Made by a program: the position numbers and the translations under genes. This document shows positions 1 to 8,925 of a stretch of 64,000 bases of DNA, one piece after another. The first letter of the stretch is position 1. Each line of letters starts with the position of its first letter. Below the pieces are notes generated by a model that worked only from the letters and a program-made list of their open reading frames with translations, made no database searches and was not told the origin of the DNA. This stretch comes from Azospirillum oryzae (GTDB lineage: Bacteria > Pseudomonadota > Alphaproteobacteria > Azospirillales > Azospirillaceae), in the NCBI RefSeq assembly GCF_900177515.1, contig NZ_FXAK01000009.1, positions 1-64,000 of the forward strand. Direction: 5' to 3'.

Positions 1-415
1 TGTCTTATTGATTGCGGCGAGCATTGTCTTGGCATTTTCATGGGAACCACCTGAATCCGGAGCAACGCTGGCGGCGCTTCCCGATTTGCAAGTGACGAAT
101 CTGGTGCCCCTCAAGCTGGACCATAAGTTACTATTTGTCAAACAAATATCTCTTATTCCATTGTCTGGAGGCAAAGCGATAAGGGCTTCCAAACAAAGTG
201 CACGGCCAGCGGGGATTCACATGAAGACCCCACGGCAACGCGCCCACATGGGGCGTTCGACCCGAATCCTCCGGCGGCCTGGGAAAGAAGAGTTTTTCAT
301 ATTAAATATAGGTTTGACAAATATCGTTTTGGCGGCCAAGCTGCGGCAACGGCGAACCTTGGCTTCCTGTAACAGCAGGCCAAGATACGTTAGCGCCGCA
401 AACAGGAGGGCAACC
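1..415. other. upstream region of the acrylate-type catabolic operon
   Basis: No convincing gene is seen here. A frame open from position 8 runs into the CoA-transferase, but its first 136 codons match no family I recognise and the real start is at 416. The stretch is lower in GC than the genes that follow. It carries a 10-base inverted repeat (133-142 and 313-322) whose second arm contains a TTGACA hexamer at 314-319, so it is probably the control region of the operon. Confidence 0.5.
133..322. promoter_or_regulatory. widely spaced inverted repeat, possible operator pair
   Basis: ATTTGTCAAA at 133-142 is the exact reverse complement of TTTGACAAAT at 313-322, and CAAATATC lies beside both arms. 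The second arm overlaps a possible -35 hexamer about 100 bases before the CoA-transferase start. Two half-sites 180 bases apart would suit a looping repressor, but no regulator gene is visible next to it. Confidence 0.3.
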
Positions 416-1669
416 ATGGCTGGCGAAAACATATCCGGTACACGACAGGGCCCCCTGTCCGGCATCACGGTGCTCGACTTTTCCCGCGTTCTGGCTGGGC
501 CGTATTGCACGATGGTCCTTGCCGACCTTGGTGCGCGCGTCATCAAGATCGAGAAGTTCGGCACCGGCGACGATACGCGAGCCTTCGGCCCCTTCGTCGG
601 GTCGGAGTCCGCATATTTCATGTGCTTCAATCGACATAAGGAAAGCATCGTCCTCGACGTCAAGTCGCCCCGTGATCGCGAACTCCTGGAACGCCTGCTC
701 GACACCTGCGACGTGGTCGTCGAGAATTTCAGGCCGGGCGTCATGGATCGTCTGGGCTACGGGCCCGAGCGTCTGGCGAAGACACACCCGCACATCGTCT
801 ACGCATCCATTTCCGGCTTCGGTCACTCCGGGCCGATGACCGATCTCCCGGGATACGACATGGTCGTGCAAGCGATGGGGGGCGTCATGAGCCTGACCGG
901 TTGGCCCGACGGGCCGCCGGCCCGCGTCGGTACGAGCTTTGGCGATCTCGGGGCCGCCCTCTTCGCGGCAATTGGGATCGTCTCCGCGCTATTCAGGCGC
1001 ACGCGGGACGCGCAGGGAACGCGCGTCGACATCGGCATGCTCGACTGTCAGGCGGCGCTGATGGAAACAGCGCTGGCGCGGTACGACGTCGAAGGCCGGA
1101 TCCCGACGCGCACCGGTGACAGCCACCCCTCGCTGGCCCCCTTCGAGACGATCGCGGCAAGCGACGAGCGCTTCGTCATCGCGGTCGGCAACGACACGCT
1201 CTTCATGCTCATGGGCGATGCGCTGGACAATCCCCGCTTGGCGCTCGATCCGCGCTTCGTGACCAACGAATTGCGTGTGCGCAACCGCGCCGCGCTGGTG
1301 GAGGCGATTGAGGTGGTGACGCGCACGATGCCGGTCGCGCACTGGATCGACCGGCTAAACGGGGCCGGCGTGCCCTGCGCGCCCATCAACACCATCGACC
1401 GCTTGTTCTCTCACCCGCAGCTCCTTTCCCGCAACATGGTCATCCAGGTCCAGGGACAGGGAGAGCGCGCGGTGCGCACCGCCGGAAACCCGATAAAGAT
1501 GGGCGCCTACGCCGATTTCGATCCAGCCGTTCCGTTGCGTGCGCCGGCACTGAACCAGCACCGGGAAACCATCCTCCACGAACTTATGGCCGGTGTTGGT
1601 GCCTATGCTGCCGCTCCCGTCGGCGGGGAACGGGACGGGGCGGACACGCCCGTGTCCGCCGATGCCTAG
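416..1669 (+). CDS. CaiB/BaiF family III CoA-transferase (acrylate/3-HP CoA-transferase candidate)
   Basis: The 417-residue product is a family III (CaiB/BaiF) CoA-transferase of normal length, a cytoplasmic enzyme that moves CoA between acyl groups. The N-terminal GITVLDFSRVLAGPYCTMVLADLG segment (about residues 16-39, shown only as a family hallmark) and Asp177 in the GTSFGDLGAAL stretch, aligning with the catalytic Asp of formyl-CoA transferase, support the call. I chose the ATG at 416 because AGGAGGG lies six bases before it. It is the first gene of a five-gene + strand run with an enoyl-CoA hydratase, a semialdehyde dehydrogenase, a GMC dehydrogenase and an acryloyl-CoA reductase. In that setting it most resembles AcuN, which activates acrylate in Halomonas. 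The substrate is inferred from context; other short acids are possible. Confidence 0.85.
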   Translation: MAGENISGTRQGPLSGITVLDFSRVLAGPYCTMVLADLGARVIKIEKFGTGDDTRAFGPFVGSESAYFMCFNRHKESIVLDVKSPRDRELLERLLDTCDVVVENFRPGVMDRLGYGPERLAKTHPHIVYASISGFGHSGPMTDLPGYDMVVQAMGGVMSLTGWPDGPPARVGTSFGDLGAALFAAIGIVSALFRRTRDAQGTRVDIGMLDCQAALMETALARYDVEGRIPTRTGDSHPSLAPFETIAASDERFVIAVGNDTLFMLMGDALDNPRLALDPRFVTNELRVRNRAALVEAIEVVTRTMPVAHWIDRLNGAGVPCAPINTIDRLFSHPQLLSRNMVIQVQGQGERAVRTAGNPIKMGAYADFDPAVPLRAPALNQHRETILHELMAGVGAYAAAPVGGERDGADTPVSADA

Positions 1670-1706
1670 GCCGCCTCGACGCCACTTCGCCTCAGGAGCA
1701 AGAGAC

Positions 1707-2576
1707 ATGAACGCCAACCTCACGCCGGTCCGCAGAACCGCTCGTCAGACCGCCGCGACCGAATTCGAACAGGGCGCCGACGCCACCGCGACGCCGGCGG
1801 GCGATACGCGCGAGACCATCCTCGTGGAGCGCCGCGAGCGTGTCGGACTCATCACGCTGAACCGTCCCAAGAGCCTCAATGCCCTGAATCGCGGGCTCGC
1901 GGCGGAGGTGCTGGCCGCGCTCCGCGAGTTCGACGCCGACGATCGCATCGGCGCGATGGTGATCACCGGCAGCATGCGGGCCTTTGCGGCCGGGGCGGAC
2001 ATCGCCGAAATGGCCGACAAGACCTTCGCCGATCTCAACGCGGACGATATTCTCGCCGATTGGGACCAGGTCCGCTTCATCAAAAAGCCCATTATCGCCG
2101 CTGTCGGGGGCTACGCTCTCGGCGGCGGCTGCGAGCTGGCGCTTTTATGCGACTTCATCGTGGCGTCGGAGGACGCGCAGTTCGGCCAGCCGGAGATCAA
2201 ACTCGGCATCCTCCCCGGCATCGGCGGCTCGCAACGCCTCACCCATGCCGCCGGCAAGGCGCTGGCAATGGATCTGGTTCTCACCGGACGGACGATCGGC
2301 GCGGCCGAAGCCAAGGCTGCCGGCATCGTCGCGCGGGTCGTCCCGGCCGGCGACCTTCTGCAGACGGCCCTGGAGGCGGCGCACACCATCGCCGGGTACA
2401 ACGCTCCCGCCGTCCGCATGGCCAAGGAGGCGGTCAACCGCGCCCTGGAAACCAATCTGGCGGAAGGCTTGATGCACGAGCGCCGCCTTTTCCAGGCGGC
2501 CTTCGCGACAGAGGGCCAGAAAGAGGGCATGCACGCCTTTCTGGCCAAACGCGCGCCGGTTTTCCGCAACCGCTGA
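1707..2576 (+). CDS. enoyl-CoA hydratase/isomerase family protein (AcuK-like candidate)
   Basis: This is a crotonase-fold enzyme of 289 residues. The two acid residues of the hydratase reaction are present as Glu143 (GGGCELAL) and Glu163 (GQPEIKLG), and the oxyanion-hole segment AFAAGADIAEM is at about 92-102. The start at 1707 follows AGGAG closely and adds about 35 low-complexity residues before the usual family start. It lies 37 bases after the CoA-transferase. In acrylate catabolism AcuK, of this family, hydrates acryloyl-CoA to 3-hydroxypropionyl-CoA, which fits the neighbours. The family also serves fatty-acid and valine breakdown, so the exact substrate is inferred. Confidence 0.88.
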   Translation: MNANLTPVRRTARQTAATEFEQGADATATPAGDTRETILVERRERVGLITLNRPKSLNALNRGLAAEVLAALREFDADDRIGAMVITGSMRAFAAGADIAEMADKTFADLNADDILADWDQVRFIKKPIIAAVGGYALGGGCELALLCDFIVASEDAQFGQPEIKLGILPGIGGSQRLTHAAGKALAMDLVLTGRTIGAAEAKAAGIVARVVPAGDLLQTALEAAHTIAGYNAPAVRMAKEAVNRALETNLAEGLMHERRLFQAAFATEGQKEGMHAFLAKRAPVFRNR

Positions 2577-2682
2577 CGCCCGCTGGCGCGCCAACGCCGA
2601 CCATCGATCCTGTCATCCGCACGGCGCCCACTCCCGGCGCGGGCCCCCGTATGCCCGCAATCCACGAAGAGGACCAGAACCC

Positions 2683-4218
2683 ATGGACAGCATCCTGAAC
2701 CCTGCCGGTGACCGGCCGGGACTGCGCGGCCTTGGCCATTTCATCGACGGCGCCGCCGTTCCCGGAAGGTCCGGGCGCACCACCGACGTCTTCAATCCGG
2801 CCACCGGCGAGCGCGTCGCCACCGTCGCCCTCGCCTCCGCCGGCGATGTCGATGCCGCCGTCGCCGCCGCAAAGGCCGCCCTGCCACGCTGGGCGGCGAC
2901 CACCCCGATCCGGCGCTCGCGCATCCTGTTCCGCTTCCGCGACCTGCTTGAACACAACATCGACCGGCTGGCGGCCCGCATTACCGAAGAGCACGGCAAG
3001 GTCCTGTCGGACGCCAAGGGCGAACTCGTCCGCGGGCTCGAAGTGGTCGAGTACATGACCGGGATTCCCAGCCTGCTCAAGGGCGAGATGTCCGAGGATG
3101 TCGGCGCGGGCATCGACACCTATTCGATCCGGCAGCCGGTCGGCGTCTGTGCCGGCATCTCGCCGTTCAATTTCCCGGCCATGGTGCCGATGTGGATGTT
3201 CCCCGTTGCGCTGGCCTGCGGCAACACGTTCGTCATGAAGCCCAGCGAGCGCGATCCGTCCCTGTGCCTGGAACTCGCGGCGCTGCTCAAGGAGGCGGGG
3301 CTTCCCGACGGCGTGTTCAACGTCGTGAACGGCGGCAAGGAGGCGGTCGATGCGCTGCTCGACCATCCGGACGTGGCGGCGGTCAGCTTCGTCGGATCGA
3401 CGCCGATCGCCCAGTATGTCTACGCGCGCGGCACCGCCACCGGCAAGCGCATGCAGGCGCTCGGCGGCGCCAAGAACCACATGGTGGTCATGCCGGACGC
3501 CAACGTCGACCAGGCGGTCGACGCGCTGATGGGCGCTGCCTACGGCGCGGCCGGCGAACGCTGCATGGCGATCTCGGTGGCAGTGGCGGTGGGCGACGCG
3601 GTGGGCGACCGCTTGGTGGCCGAACTGACGCGGCGGATCGCCGCCCTCAAAGTCGCTCCTGGGACCGATCCCGCCGCCGAGATGGGCCCCCTGGTCACCC
3701 GCGAGCACAGGGACAAGGTCCGCGGCTACATCGACCTCGGCGTTGAGGAGGGCGCTGACCTAGTGGTAGACGGCCGTGTCGTTATGATCCCGGGGCACGA
3801 GGGCGGCTTCTTCCTGGGGGCGACCCTCTTCGACCGGGTGACGCCGAACATGCGGATCTACAAGGAGGAGATTTTCGGTCCGGTGCTGGCGGTGGTGCGC
3901 GCCGCCGATTTCGAGGAGGCGCTGCGGTTGGTGAACGAGCACGAGTTCGGCAACGGCACCGCGGTGTTCACGCGCGACGGCCGCGTCGGCCGGGCCTTCG
4001 CAAACCGCGTCCAGGCCGGCATGGTCGGCATCAACGTGCCCATCCCGGTGCCGGTGGCCTACCATTCCTTCGGCGGCTGGAAGCGCTCGCTGTTCGGCGA
4101 CCACCATGTCCATGGCCCGGAGGGTATCCGCTTCTACACGCGGCTCAAGGCGGTGACCACCCGCTGGCCGGACGACGAGCGGGTCACCTCGCAGTTCGTC
4201 ATGCCGACGCTTTCGTAG
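2683..4218 (+). CDS. mmsA: methylmalonate/malonate-semialdehyde dehydrogenase (CoA-acylating)
   Basis: The 511-residue protein belongs to the CoA-acylating branch of the aldehyde dehydrogenases (MmsA/IolA/DddC). It would oxidise malonate semialdehyde or methylmalonate semialdehyde with NAD and CoA to acetyl-CoA or propionyl-CoA plus CO2. The catalytic cysteine is Cys294 in GERCMAIS. GGAKNH (261-266) replaces the ELGGK of ordinary aldehyde dehydrogenases, so the general-base Glu is absent, as is normal for this branch. NFPAMVP (163-169) forms the cofactor pocket. The next gene is a GMC dehydrogenase, and the same pairing in dddA-dddC and hpdH-mmsA clusters carries 3-hydroxypropionate to acetyl-CoA. 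Confidence 0.93.
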   Translation: MDSILNPAGDRPGLRGLGHFIDGAAVPGRSGRTTDVFNPATGERVATVALASAGDVDAAVAAAKAALPRWAATTPIRRSRILFRFRDLLEHNIDRLAARITEEHGKVLSDAKGELVRGLEVVEYMTGIPSLLKGEMSEDVGAGIDTYSIRQPVGVCAGISPFNFPAMVPMWMFPVALACGNTFVMKPSERDPSLCLELAALLKEAGLPDGVFNVVNGGKEAVDALLDHPDVAAVSFVGSTPIAQYVYARGTATGKRMQALGGAKNHMVVMPDANVDQAVDALMGAAYGAAGERCMAISVAVAVGDAVGDRLVAELTRRIAALKVAPGTDPAAEMGPLVTREHRDKVRGYIDLGVEEGADLVVDGRVVMIPGHEGGFFLGATLFDRVTPNMRIYKEEIFGPVLAVVRAADFEEALRLVNEHEFGNGTAVFTRDGRVGRAFANRVQAGMVGINVPIPVPVAYHSFGGWKRSLFGDHHVHGPEGIRFYTRLKAVTTRWPDDERVTSQFVMPTLS

Positions 4219-4318
4219 CGCCTGCGTTCCGCCGAAACGTCGTTGGCGCGGGTGCCGCACCCGAGCCAACGCGCCGGCTACCACGCCAGCCTTCCCATAA
4301 AACCCCCGGAAGACAGCC

Positions 4319-5995
4319 ATGCGGCCTAAACGCATCACCGAGTTCGGTTCGTTCGATTTCATCGTCGTCGGGGCGGGCAGCGCCGGGTGCGTGCTCGCCA
4401 ACCGCCTGAGCGCCGATCCGGCGCACCGCGTGCTCCTTCTCGAGGCGGGAGGGCCGGACGACTACATGTGGATCCACGTGCCCGTCGGTTATCTCTACTG
4501 CATGGGCAACCCGCGTACCGATTGGGGCTTCCGGACGGAAGGGGAGCCCGGCCTCAACGGACGCGCCCTGAACTATCCGCGCGGGCGCGTGCTCGGCGGC
4601 TGCTCCTCGATCAATGGCATGATCTACATGCGGGGGCAGGCGCAGGACTACGACGGCTGGCGCGACCTCGGCAACGAGGGGTGGGGGTGGAGCGATGTAC
4701 TCCCCTATTTCCGCAAGTCCGAGGACTACCACGCCGGCGCCTGCGAGATGCACGGAGCCGGCGGCGAATGGCGGGTCGAGGAGCAGCGCCTGTCCTGGGA
4801 GATCCTCGACGCGTTCCGCGACGCGGCGGAAGCCGCCGGAATCCCCAAGGTCGAGGATTTCAACCGCGGGGACAATGAGGGGGCGAGCTATTTCCGCGTT
4901 AACCAGAGAGGGGGCTGGCGCTGGAACACGTCCAAGGCTTTCCTGCGCCCGGCGCTCTCCCGGCCCAACCTTCGCGTCCAGACGGGCGCGCAGGTTCGTC
5001 GCGTCGTCATTGAGGGCGGCCGCGCCGTTGGCGTCGAGTTTGAACTCGCATCCGAAGTTTGCTTGGCAAGGGCCGGAGAAACGATCCTGTCGGCCGGTGC
5101 CGTCGGTTCTCCCGCGATTCTGGAACTGTCCGGGATCGGGCAGGCGGAGCGTCTACGGGATCTCGGGATTGCCGTGCAGCAGCACTTGCCAGGGGTCGGC
5201 GAGAATCTGCAGGACCACCTGCAGATCCGCTGCGCCTACAAGGTTCGCGGCGTCCCGACCCTCAACGTGCGGGCCAACAGCTGGCTGGGCAAGCTCGGCA
5301 TCGCCCTGGAGTACGCGCTCTTCCGGTCGGGGCCGATGTCGATGGCGCCGAGCCAACTGGGCGTGTTCGCCCGGTCGGCGGACCGGTTCTCCACGGCGAA
5401 TCTGCAGTACCATGTCCAGCCCCTGAGCCTCGACCGCTTCGGCGAGCCGCTGCACCCCTTTCCGGCCTTCACCGCGAGCGTCTGCAACCTGCGCCCGGAA
5501 AGTCGCGGGTCGATCCACCTTCGTACGTCGGACCCGAGGACGGCGCCCTCTATCCGCCCCAACTACCTGTCGACGGACGGCGACCGGCTGGTGGCCGCGG
5601 AATCCATCCGGCTGACCCGCCGGATCGTCGCCCAGTCTCCCCTCCAGCGCTACGCGCCGGAGGAATTCAAGCCGGGCCCGGATTACCGGACGGACGAGGA
5701 TCTCGTCCGCGCCGCCGGCGACATCGCCACCACGATCTTCCACCCGGTCGGCACTGCCCGCATGGGTCTGGACGATATGGCGGTCGTCGACCCTGAGCTT
5801 CGGGTGCGTGGCGTGCCGGGACTGCGCGTCGTCGATGCGTCGGTGATGCCGACCATCACCTCGGGCAACACCAACTCACCCACCATCATGATCGCGGAAA
5901 AGGGGGCCGACGCCATCCTGCGTGGAACCAGGTCCGTTTGGTTGGCGAGCCTGCCACCCCTCCGCCCCGCCGTCCACCACGAACCAACCGCATGA
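4319..5995 (+). CDS. GMC-family FAD-dependent alcohol dehydrogenase (3-hydroxypropionate dehydrogenase candidate)
   Basis: The 558-residue flavoprotein has the glucose-methanol-choline architecture. The FAD-binding GAGSAGCVLANR motif is at 18-29, a GMC signature follows (PRGRVLGGCSSING), and the C-terminal HPVGTARMG and SGNTNSPTIMIAEKGA segments hold the active-site His/Asn pair. General annotation would call it choline dehydrogenase-like. Between mmsA and acuI it more likely oxidises 3-hydroxypropionate to malonate semialdehyde, as described for DddA and HpdH, which are GMC proteins. Its stop overlaps the ATG at 5992 of the next gene (ATGA), so the two are translationally coupled. Substrate is inferred. 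Confidence 0.88.
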   Translation: MRPKRITEFGSFDFIVVGAGSAGCVLANRLSADPAHRVLLLEAGGPDDYMWIHVPVGYLYCMGNPRTDWGFRTEGEPGLNGRALNYPRGRVLGGCSSINGMIYMRGQAQDYDGWRDLGNEGWGWSDVLPYFRKSEDYHAGACEMHGAGGEWRVEEQRLSWEILDAFRDAAEAAGIPKVEDFNRGDNEGASYFRVNQRGGWRWNTSKAFLRPALSRPNLRVQTGAQVRRVVIEGGRAVGVEFELASEVCLARAGETILSAGAVGSPAILELSGIGQAERLRDLGIAVQQHLPGVGENLQDHLQIRCAYKVRGVPTLNVRANSWLGKLGIALEYALFRSGPMSMAPSQLGVFARSADRFSTANLQYHVQPLSLDRFGEPLHPFPAFTASVCNLRPESRGSIHLRTSDPRTAPSIRPNYLSTDGDRLVAAESIRLTRRIVAQSPLQRYAPEEFKPGPDYRTDEDLVRAAGDIATTIFHPVGTARMGLDDMAVVDPELRVRGVPGLRVVDASVMPTITSGNTNSPTIMIAEKGADAILRGTRSVWLASLPPLRPAVHHEPTA

Positions 5996-6999
5996 GCATG
6001 ACCATGAACCAGACATTTCAAGCGATCCGCGTGTCAAAGCCGGAAGACGGCGGTGATCAGACCGTCCAGTTCGTCGATCTCAGCGAGGACGACCTGATGG
6101 ACGGCGACGTGACAGTCGCCGTCGAGCACTCCACGGTCAACTATAAGGACGGGTTGGCGGTGTCCGGCGCGTCACCGATCCTGCGGCGCTTCCCGATGAT
6201 CCCTGGGATCGACTTCGCCGGGCGGGTGATGCGGTCTGACGATCCCCGTTTCTCTCCGGGCGACCGGGTCGTGCTCAACGGCTACGGTGTCGGAGAAGCC
6301 CATTTCGGGGGCTTCGCGCAACGCGCGCGCGTCAAGGGCGATTGGCTGGTGGCGCTGCCAGAGAGCGTTACCACCGAGCAGGCCATGGGAATCGGGACCG
6401 CCGGCTACACGGCGGCGCTGTGCGTCATGGCGCTTGAACGGGCCGGGATCACCCCCGATCAGGGTGACGTTCTGGTGACGGGGGCGGCCGGGGGCGTGGG
6501 CAGCGTCGCGATCGCGCTGCTAGACCGGCTCGGTTACCGCGTGGTCGCGTCGTCGCGCCGTGCAGCCGAGGAGGAAACCTACCTGCGCATGCTCGGGGCC
6601 GACGAGGTGATCGACACGCGGGAATTGGCTGGGTCTGGCCGTCCTCTGATGAAAGAGCGTTGGGCGGCTGCCGTGGATTCGGTCGGCAGTCGGACACTGG
6701 CGAACGTCGTGGCGGGGACGCGCTACGGCGGGACCGTTGCCGCCTGCGGGTTGGCCCAGGGGGCGGATCTGCCATTGACCGTGATGCCTTTCATTCTGCG
6801 CGGCGTCACGCTGGCGGGCGTGGATTCCGTCATGGCGCCGCGCCAGCGCCGGGAGGAGGCATGGGCTCGCCTGGCGAAGGATCTGGACATCGCCCGTCTT
6901 AATCAGATGACCAGTCACATCGGGCTCGATGAGGTGCCGCGCATCGCCGCTGAAATCCTGGCAGGCAAAGTGAGGGGACGGGTGGTCGTCGATCTTTGA
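5992..6999 (+). CDS. acuI: acryloyl-CoA reductase, AcuI/YhdH-type MDR oxidoreductase
   Basis: The product (335 residues) is a zinc-free medium-chain reductase of the YhdH/AcuI group, which reduces acryloyl-CoA to propionyl-CoA with NADPH and so detoxifies acrylate. Family marks are NYKDGLAVSG near residue 47, PMIPGIDFAGRV, and the nucleotide-binding VTGAAGGVGSVA in the middle. The start at 5992 uses the ATGA overlap with the upstream gene; ATGs at 5998 and 6004 are also possible. The gene gives the pathway a second exit from acryloyl-CoA, toward propionyl-CoA, besides hydration by the hydratase at 1707. The call rests on family resemblance plus context. Confidence 0.88.
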   Translation: MSMTMNQTFQAIRVSKPEDGGDQTVQFVDLSEDDLMDGDVTVAVEHSTVNYKDGLAVSGASPILRRFPMIPGIDFAGRVMRSDDPRFSPGDRVVLNGYGVGEAHFGGFAQRARVKGDWLVALPESVTTEQAMGIGTAGYTAALCVMALERAGITPDQGDVLVTGAAGGVGSVAIALLDRLGYRVVASSRRAAEEETYLRMLGADEVIDTRELAGSGRPLMKERWAAAVDSVGSRTLANVVAGTRYGGTVAACGLAQGADLPLTVMPFILRGVTLAGVDSVMAPRQRREEAWARLAKDLDIARLNQMTSHIGLDEVPRIAAEILAGKVRGRVVVDL

Positions 7000-7006
7000 C
7001 GTCGGC

Positions 7007-7026
7007 GGTGCATGATGCGATGCACC
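7007..7026 (+). terminator. hairpin just after acuI (weak terminator candidate)
   Basis: Seven-base arms GGTGCAT and ATGCACC enclose a six-base loop eight bases after the acuI stop. No T-run follows directly, so this may be a pause site, an mRNA-end stabiliser or a rho-dependent end rather than a full intrinsic terminator. Confidence 0.35.
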
Positions 7027-7070
7027 CTGGAATTTGCGCACGATTTGCCACACGCGCAATCCGACCCCCC

Positions 7071-7144
7071 TTGACAAAGATACCAGCTGGTGCCGTAAGA
7101 TACCTATCAGTATCGATAGGTACCAGTTGGTTCTGAAAGATACC
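7071..7144 (+). promoter_or_regulatory. promoter with repeated operator before the amidase gene
   Basis: TTGACA at 7071 is a good -35 hexamer, and TAAGAT at 7096 is a fair -10 with a long 19-base spacer. Two 24-base direct repeats start at 7081 and 7121 (TACCAG.TGGT.C.G.AAGATACC, 20 of 24 identical), exactly 40 bases apart. Between them is a palindrome CCTATC-N6-GATAGG at 7102-7119. The first repeat overlaps the presumed promoter core, so a repressor bound here could shut off the amidase gene. No matching regulator is adjacent. Confidence 0.5.
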
Positions 7145-7216
7145 GTCCGTAACCAGCCATCGCCGTTCGGCATCATGCGCCCTGGCCCTGCGCGAGGGGA
7201 AGTGGAGGAGCATCCA

Positions 7217-8659
7217 ATGAATGTGTCGGATTACACGAGGCATGACGCACTCGGGCTTGCGGCTCTCATCGCAAACAAGGAGGTGAGTGCCGCGGAGGTG
7301 TCGGCGGCCGCGCTCCAAGCCATCGAGACGGTCAACCCGACCGTGAACGCGGTGGTCGAGAGTTGGAGCGACGAGACACCGCGCGGCGGCGACCGGTCTC
7401 CGCCGTTCTACGGGGTGCCGTTCCTGATCAAGGACTTGGCGATCACCATGGAGGGTCGGCGCAACGAGCTGGGCAGCCGGCTCGCGGAAGGCATCGTCGC
7501 GCCGTCCGATTCCTCCCTGATGCGCCGGTTCCGCAACGCCGGTCTGGTGACGATCGGCCGGACATCGACTCCCGAGTTCGCGATCAGCACGACCACCGAG
7601 CCCGTTGCCACCGGCCCCACCCGCAACCCTTGGAACCCCCGACACGGCGCGGGTGGGTCAAGCGGTGGGGCCGGGGCGGCGGTCGCCTCCGGCATGGTGC
7701 CGGTGGCTCACGCCACCGACGGCGGTGGCTCGATCCGCGTACCGGCCGCAAGCGTCGGCATCTTCGGTTTGAAGCCGACGCGCGGCCGGGTCTCAAACGG
7801 TCCCGACGTGGACGAGGTTTGGAGCGGCCTAGCGGTCCAGTTCGCGGTCAGCCGCACCGTCCGCGACAGTGCCGCCCTCCTGGACGCCGTTCATGGAGGC
7901 GAGGTCGGGGAACCCTATTATATCGCCCCTCCGGAACGGCCGTACTTGTCCGAACTGGGGCGTGATCCGGGCCGGCTGAAGATCGGCGTCCTGCTTCATC
8001 CCCTCAACGGCCGCAAGACGGCGGCCGGTGTTGCCGCCGCGACCAGCCGGACGGCGCGCCTGTGCGAAACCCTGGGGCATCATGTCGAGGAAGTTACGCT
8101 CGATCTCGGCGTGAGCTGGGACGGTTTTGTCCACGCCAACGCACAGTTCTGGACCGCCAACACGGCGGCCTGGATGGACTACATCGCATCGGTCTCCGGC
8201 CGCGCCATCGATCGATCGATGCTCGAACCGGCAACGCTGGCGGCATACCAGTTCGGCCGGCGAGTGAGCGGTCTCGACGTCCTCGGGGCGCTGAACGTCC
8301 GCAACGCGGTCACGCGGAACATCGGCCGGTTCTTCACACAGTATGACGTTCTGCTGTCGCCAACGGTTCCCGACCTGCCGCCTCCGATCGGCGAATACAA
8401 CCAAGGGCAGGAGGCGCTCGACGGCTTCCAATGGGTTGACCGCGTGTTCCGCCGCTCCCCGTTCACCGCCCTCGCCAACGTGGCGGGCCTGCCGGCGATG
8501 TCGATGCCGCTGTTCACGGACACCGACAACGGCATGCCGGTTGGATCACAGTTCGTTGCCGGATTTGGGCGCGAGGATCTGCTGTTCCGTCTGGCCGGTC
8601 AGCTTGAATCGGCGGAGCCGTGGATCGAGCGCCGGCCGGCGGTCTGGGCGGGGCACTAA
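7217..8659 (+). CDS. amidase, amidase-signature (AS) family
   Basis: The 480-residue enzyme carries the amidase-signature triad: Lys72 in PFLIKDLAIT, the cis-Ser of GGSSGGAGAA (146-155) and the nucleophile Ser172 in DGGGSIRVPA. This family hydrolyses carboxamides to acid and ammonia in the cytoplasm, with very broad substrates. I chose the ATG at 7217, preceded by GGAGGAG; upstream codons cover the repeat operator. It has its own probable promoter, and lies between the acrylate-type genes and the amiC-amiR sensor pair, so an aliphatic amide is a reasonable guess. It is unrelated to the nitrilase-fold AmiE at 16039, so the island holds two different amidase types. Confidence 0.9.
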   Translation: MNVSDYTRHDALGLAALIANKEVSAAEVSAAALQAIETVNPTVNAVVESWSDETPRGGDRSPPFYGVPFLIKDLAITMEGRRNELGSRLAEGIVAPSDSSLMRRFRNAGLVTIGRTSTPEFAISTTTEPVATGPTRNPWNPRHGAGGSSGGAGAAVASGMVPVAHATDGGGSIRVPAASVGIFGLKPTRGRVSNGPDVDEVWSGLAVQFAVSRTVRDSAALLDAVHGGEVGEPYYIAPPERPYLSELGRDPGRLKIGVLLHPLNGRKTAAGVAAATSRTARLCETLGHHVEEVTLDLGVSWDGFVHANAQFWTANTAAWMDYIASVSGRAIDRSMLEPATLAAYQFGRRVSGLDVLGALNVRNAVTRNIGRFFTQYDVLLSPTVPDLPPPIGEYNQGQEALDGFQWVDRVFRRSPFTALANVAGLPAMSMPLFTDTDNGMPVGSQFVAGFGREDLLFRLAGQLESAEPWIERRPAVWAGH

Positions 8660-8925
8660 CCGCAGCGTCCGGCCACCTGGCCATCCACCCTATCACGGCG
8701 TCGAAGAGTGGCTTCGACGCGGGGGGACCATGTCCACGCCGCTGGAGATGCTGCATGCCGATCCACAGCGATCTTGAAGGGGCCTTCACGCTACCCGACC
8801 CGATGGCGGCCCTGGAGAGCGCGATGACGGGTGAGGTGAAGCGCGACCACGGTCGCGCCGTGGCATTGCCGCCGTCGGTGCGGATCGCGTCCATCGTTCA
8901 GCCTGAGACGAGGGGATGAGCGCGC

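Noticed and set aside
8..415. Open frame of 136 codons fused in frame ahead of the CoA-transferase
   Set aside because: It has no family resemblance, atypical composition, and the family start with a good ribosome site is at 416.
2434..3708. Long minus-strand frame opposite mmsA
   Set aside because: It is His/Arg/Gly-rich antisense of a high-GC gene with no domain pattern, while the + strand encodes a complete dehydrogenase.
7027..7065. Possible second hairpin TGCGCA...CACGCGCA after acuI
   Set aside because: Arms pair imperfectly and no T-run follows, so no terminator call beyond the hairpin at 7007.
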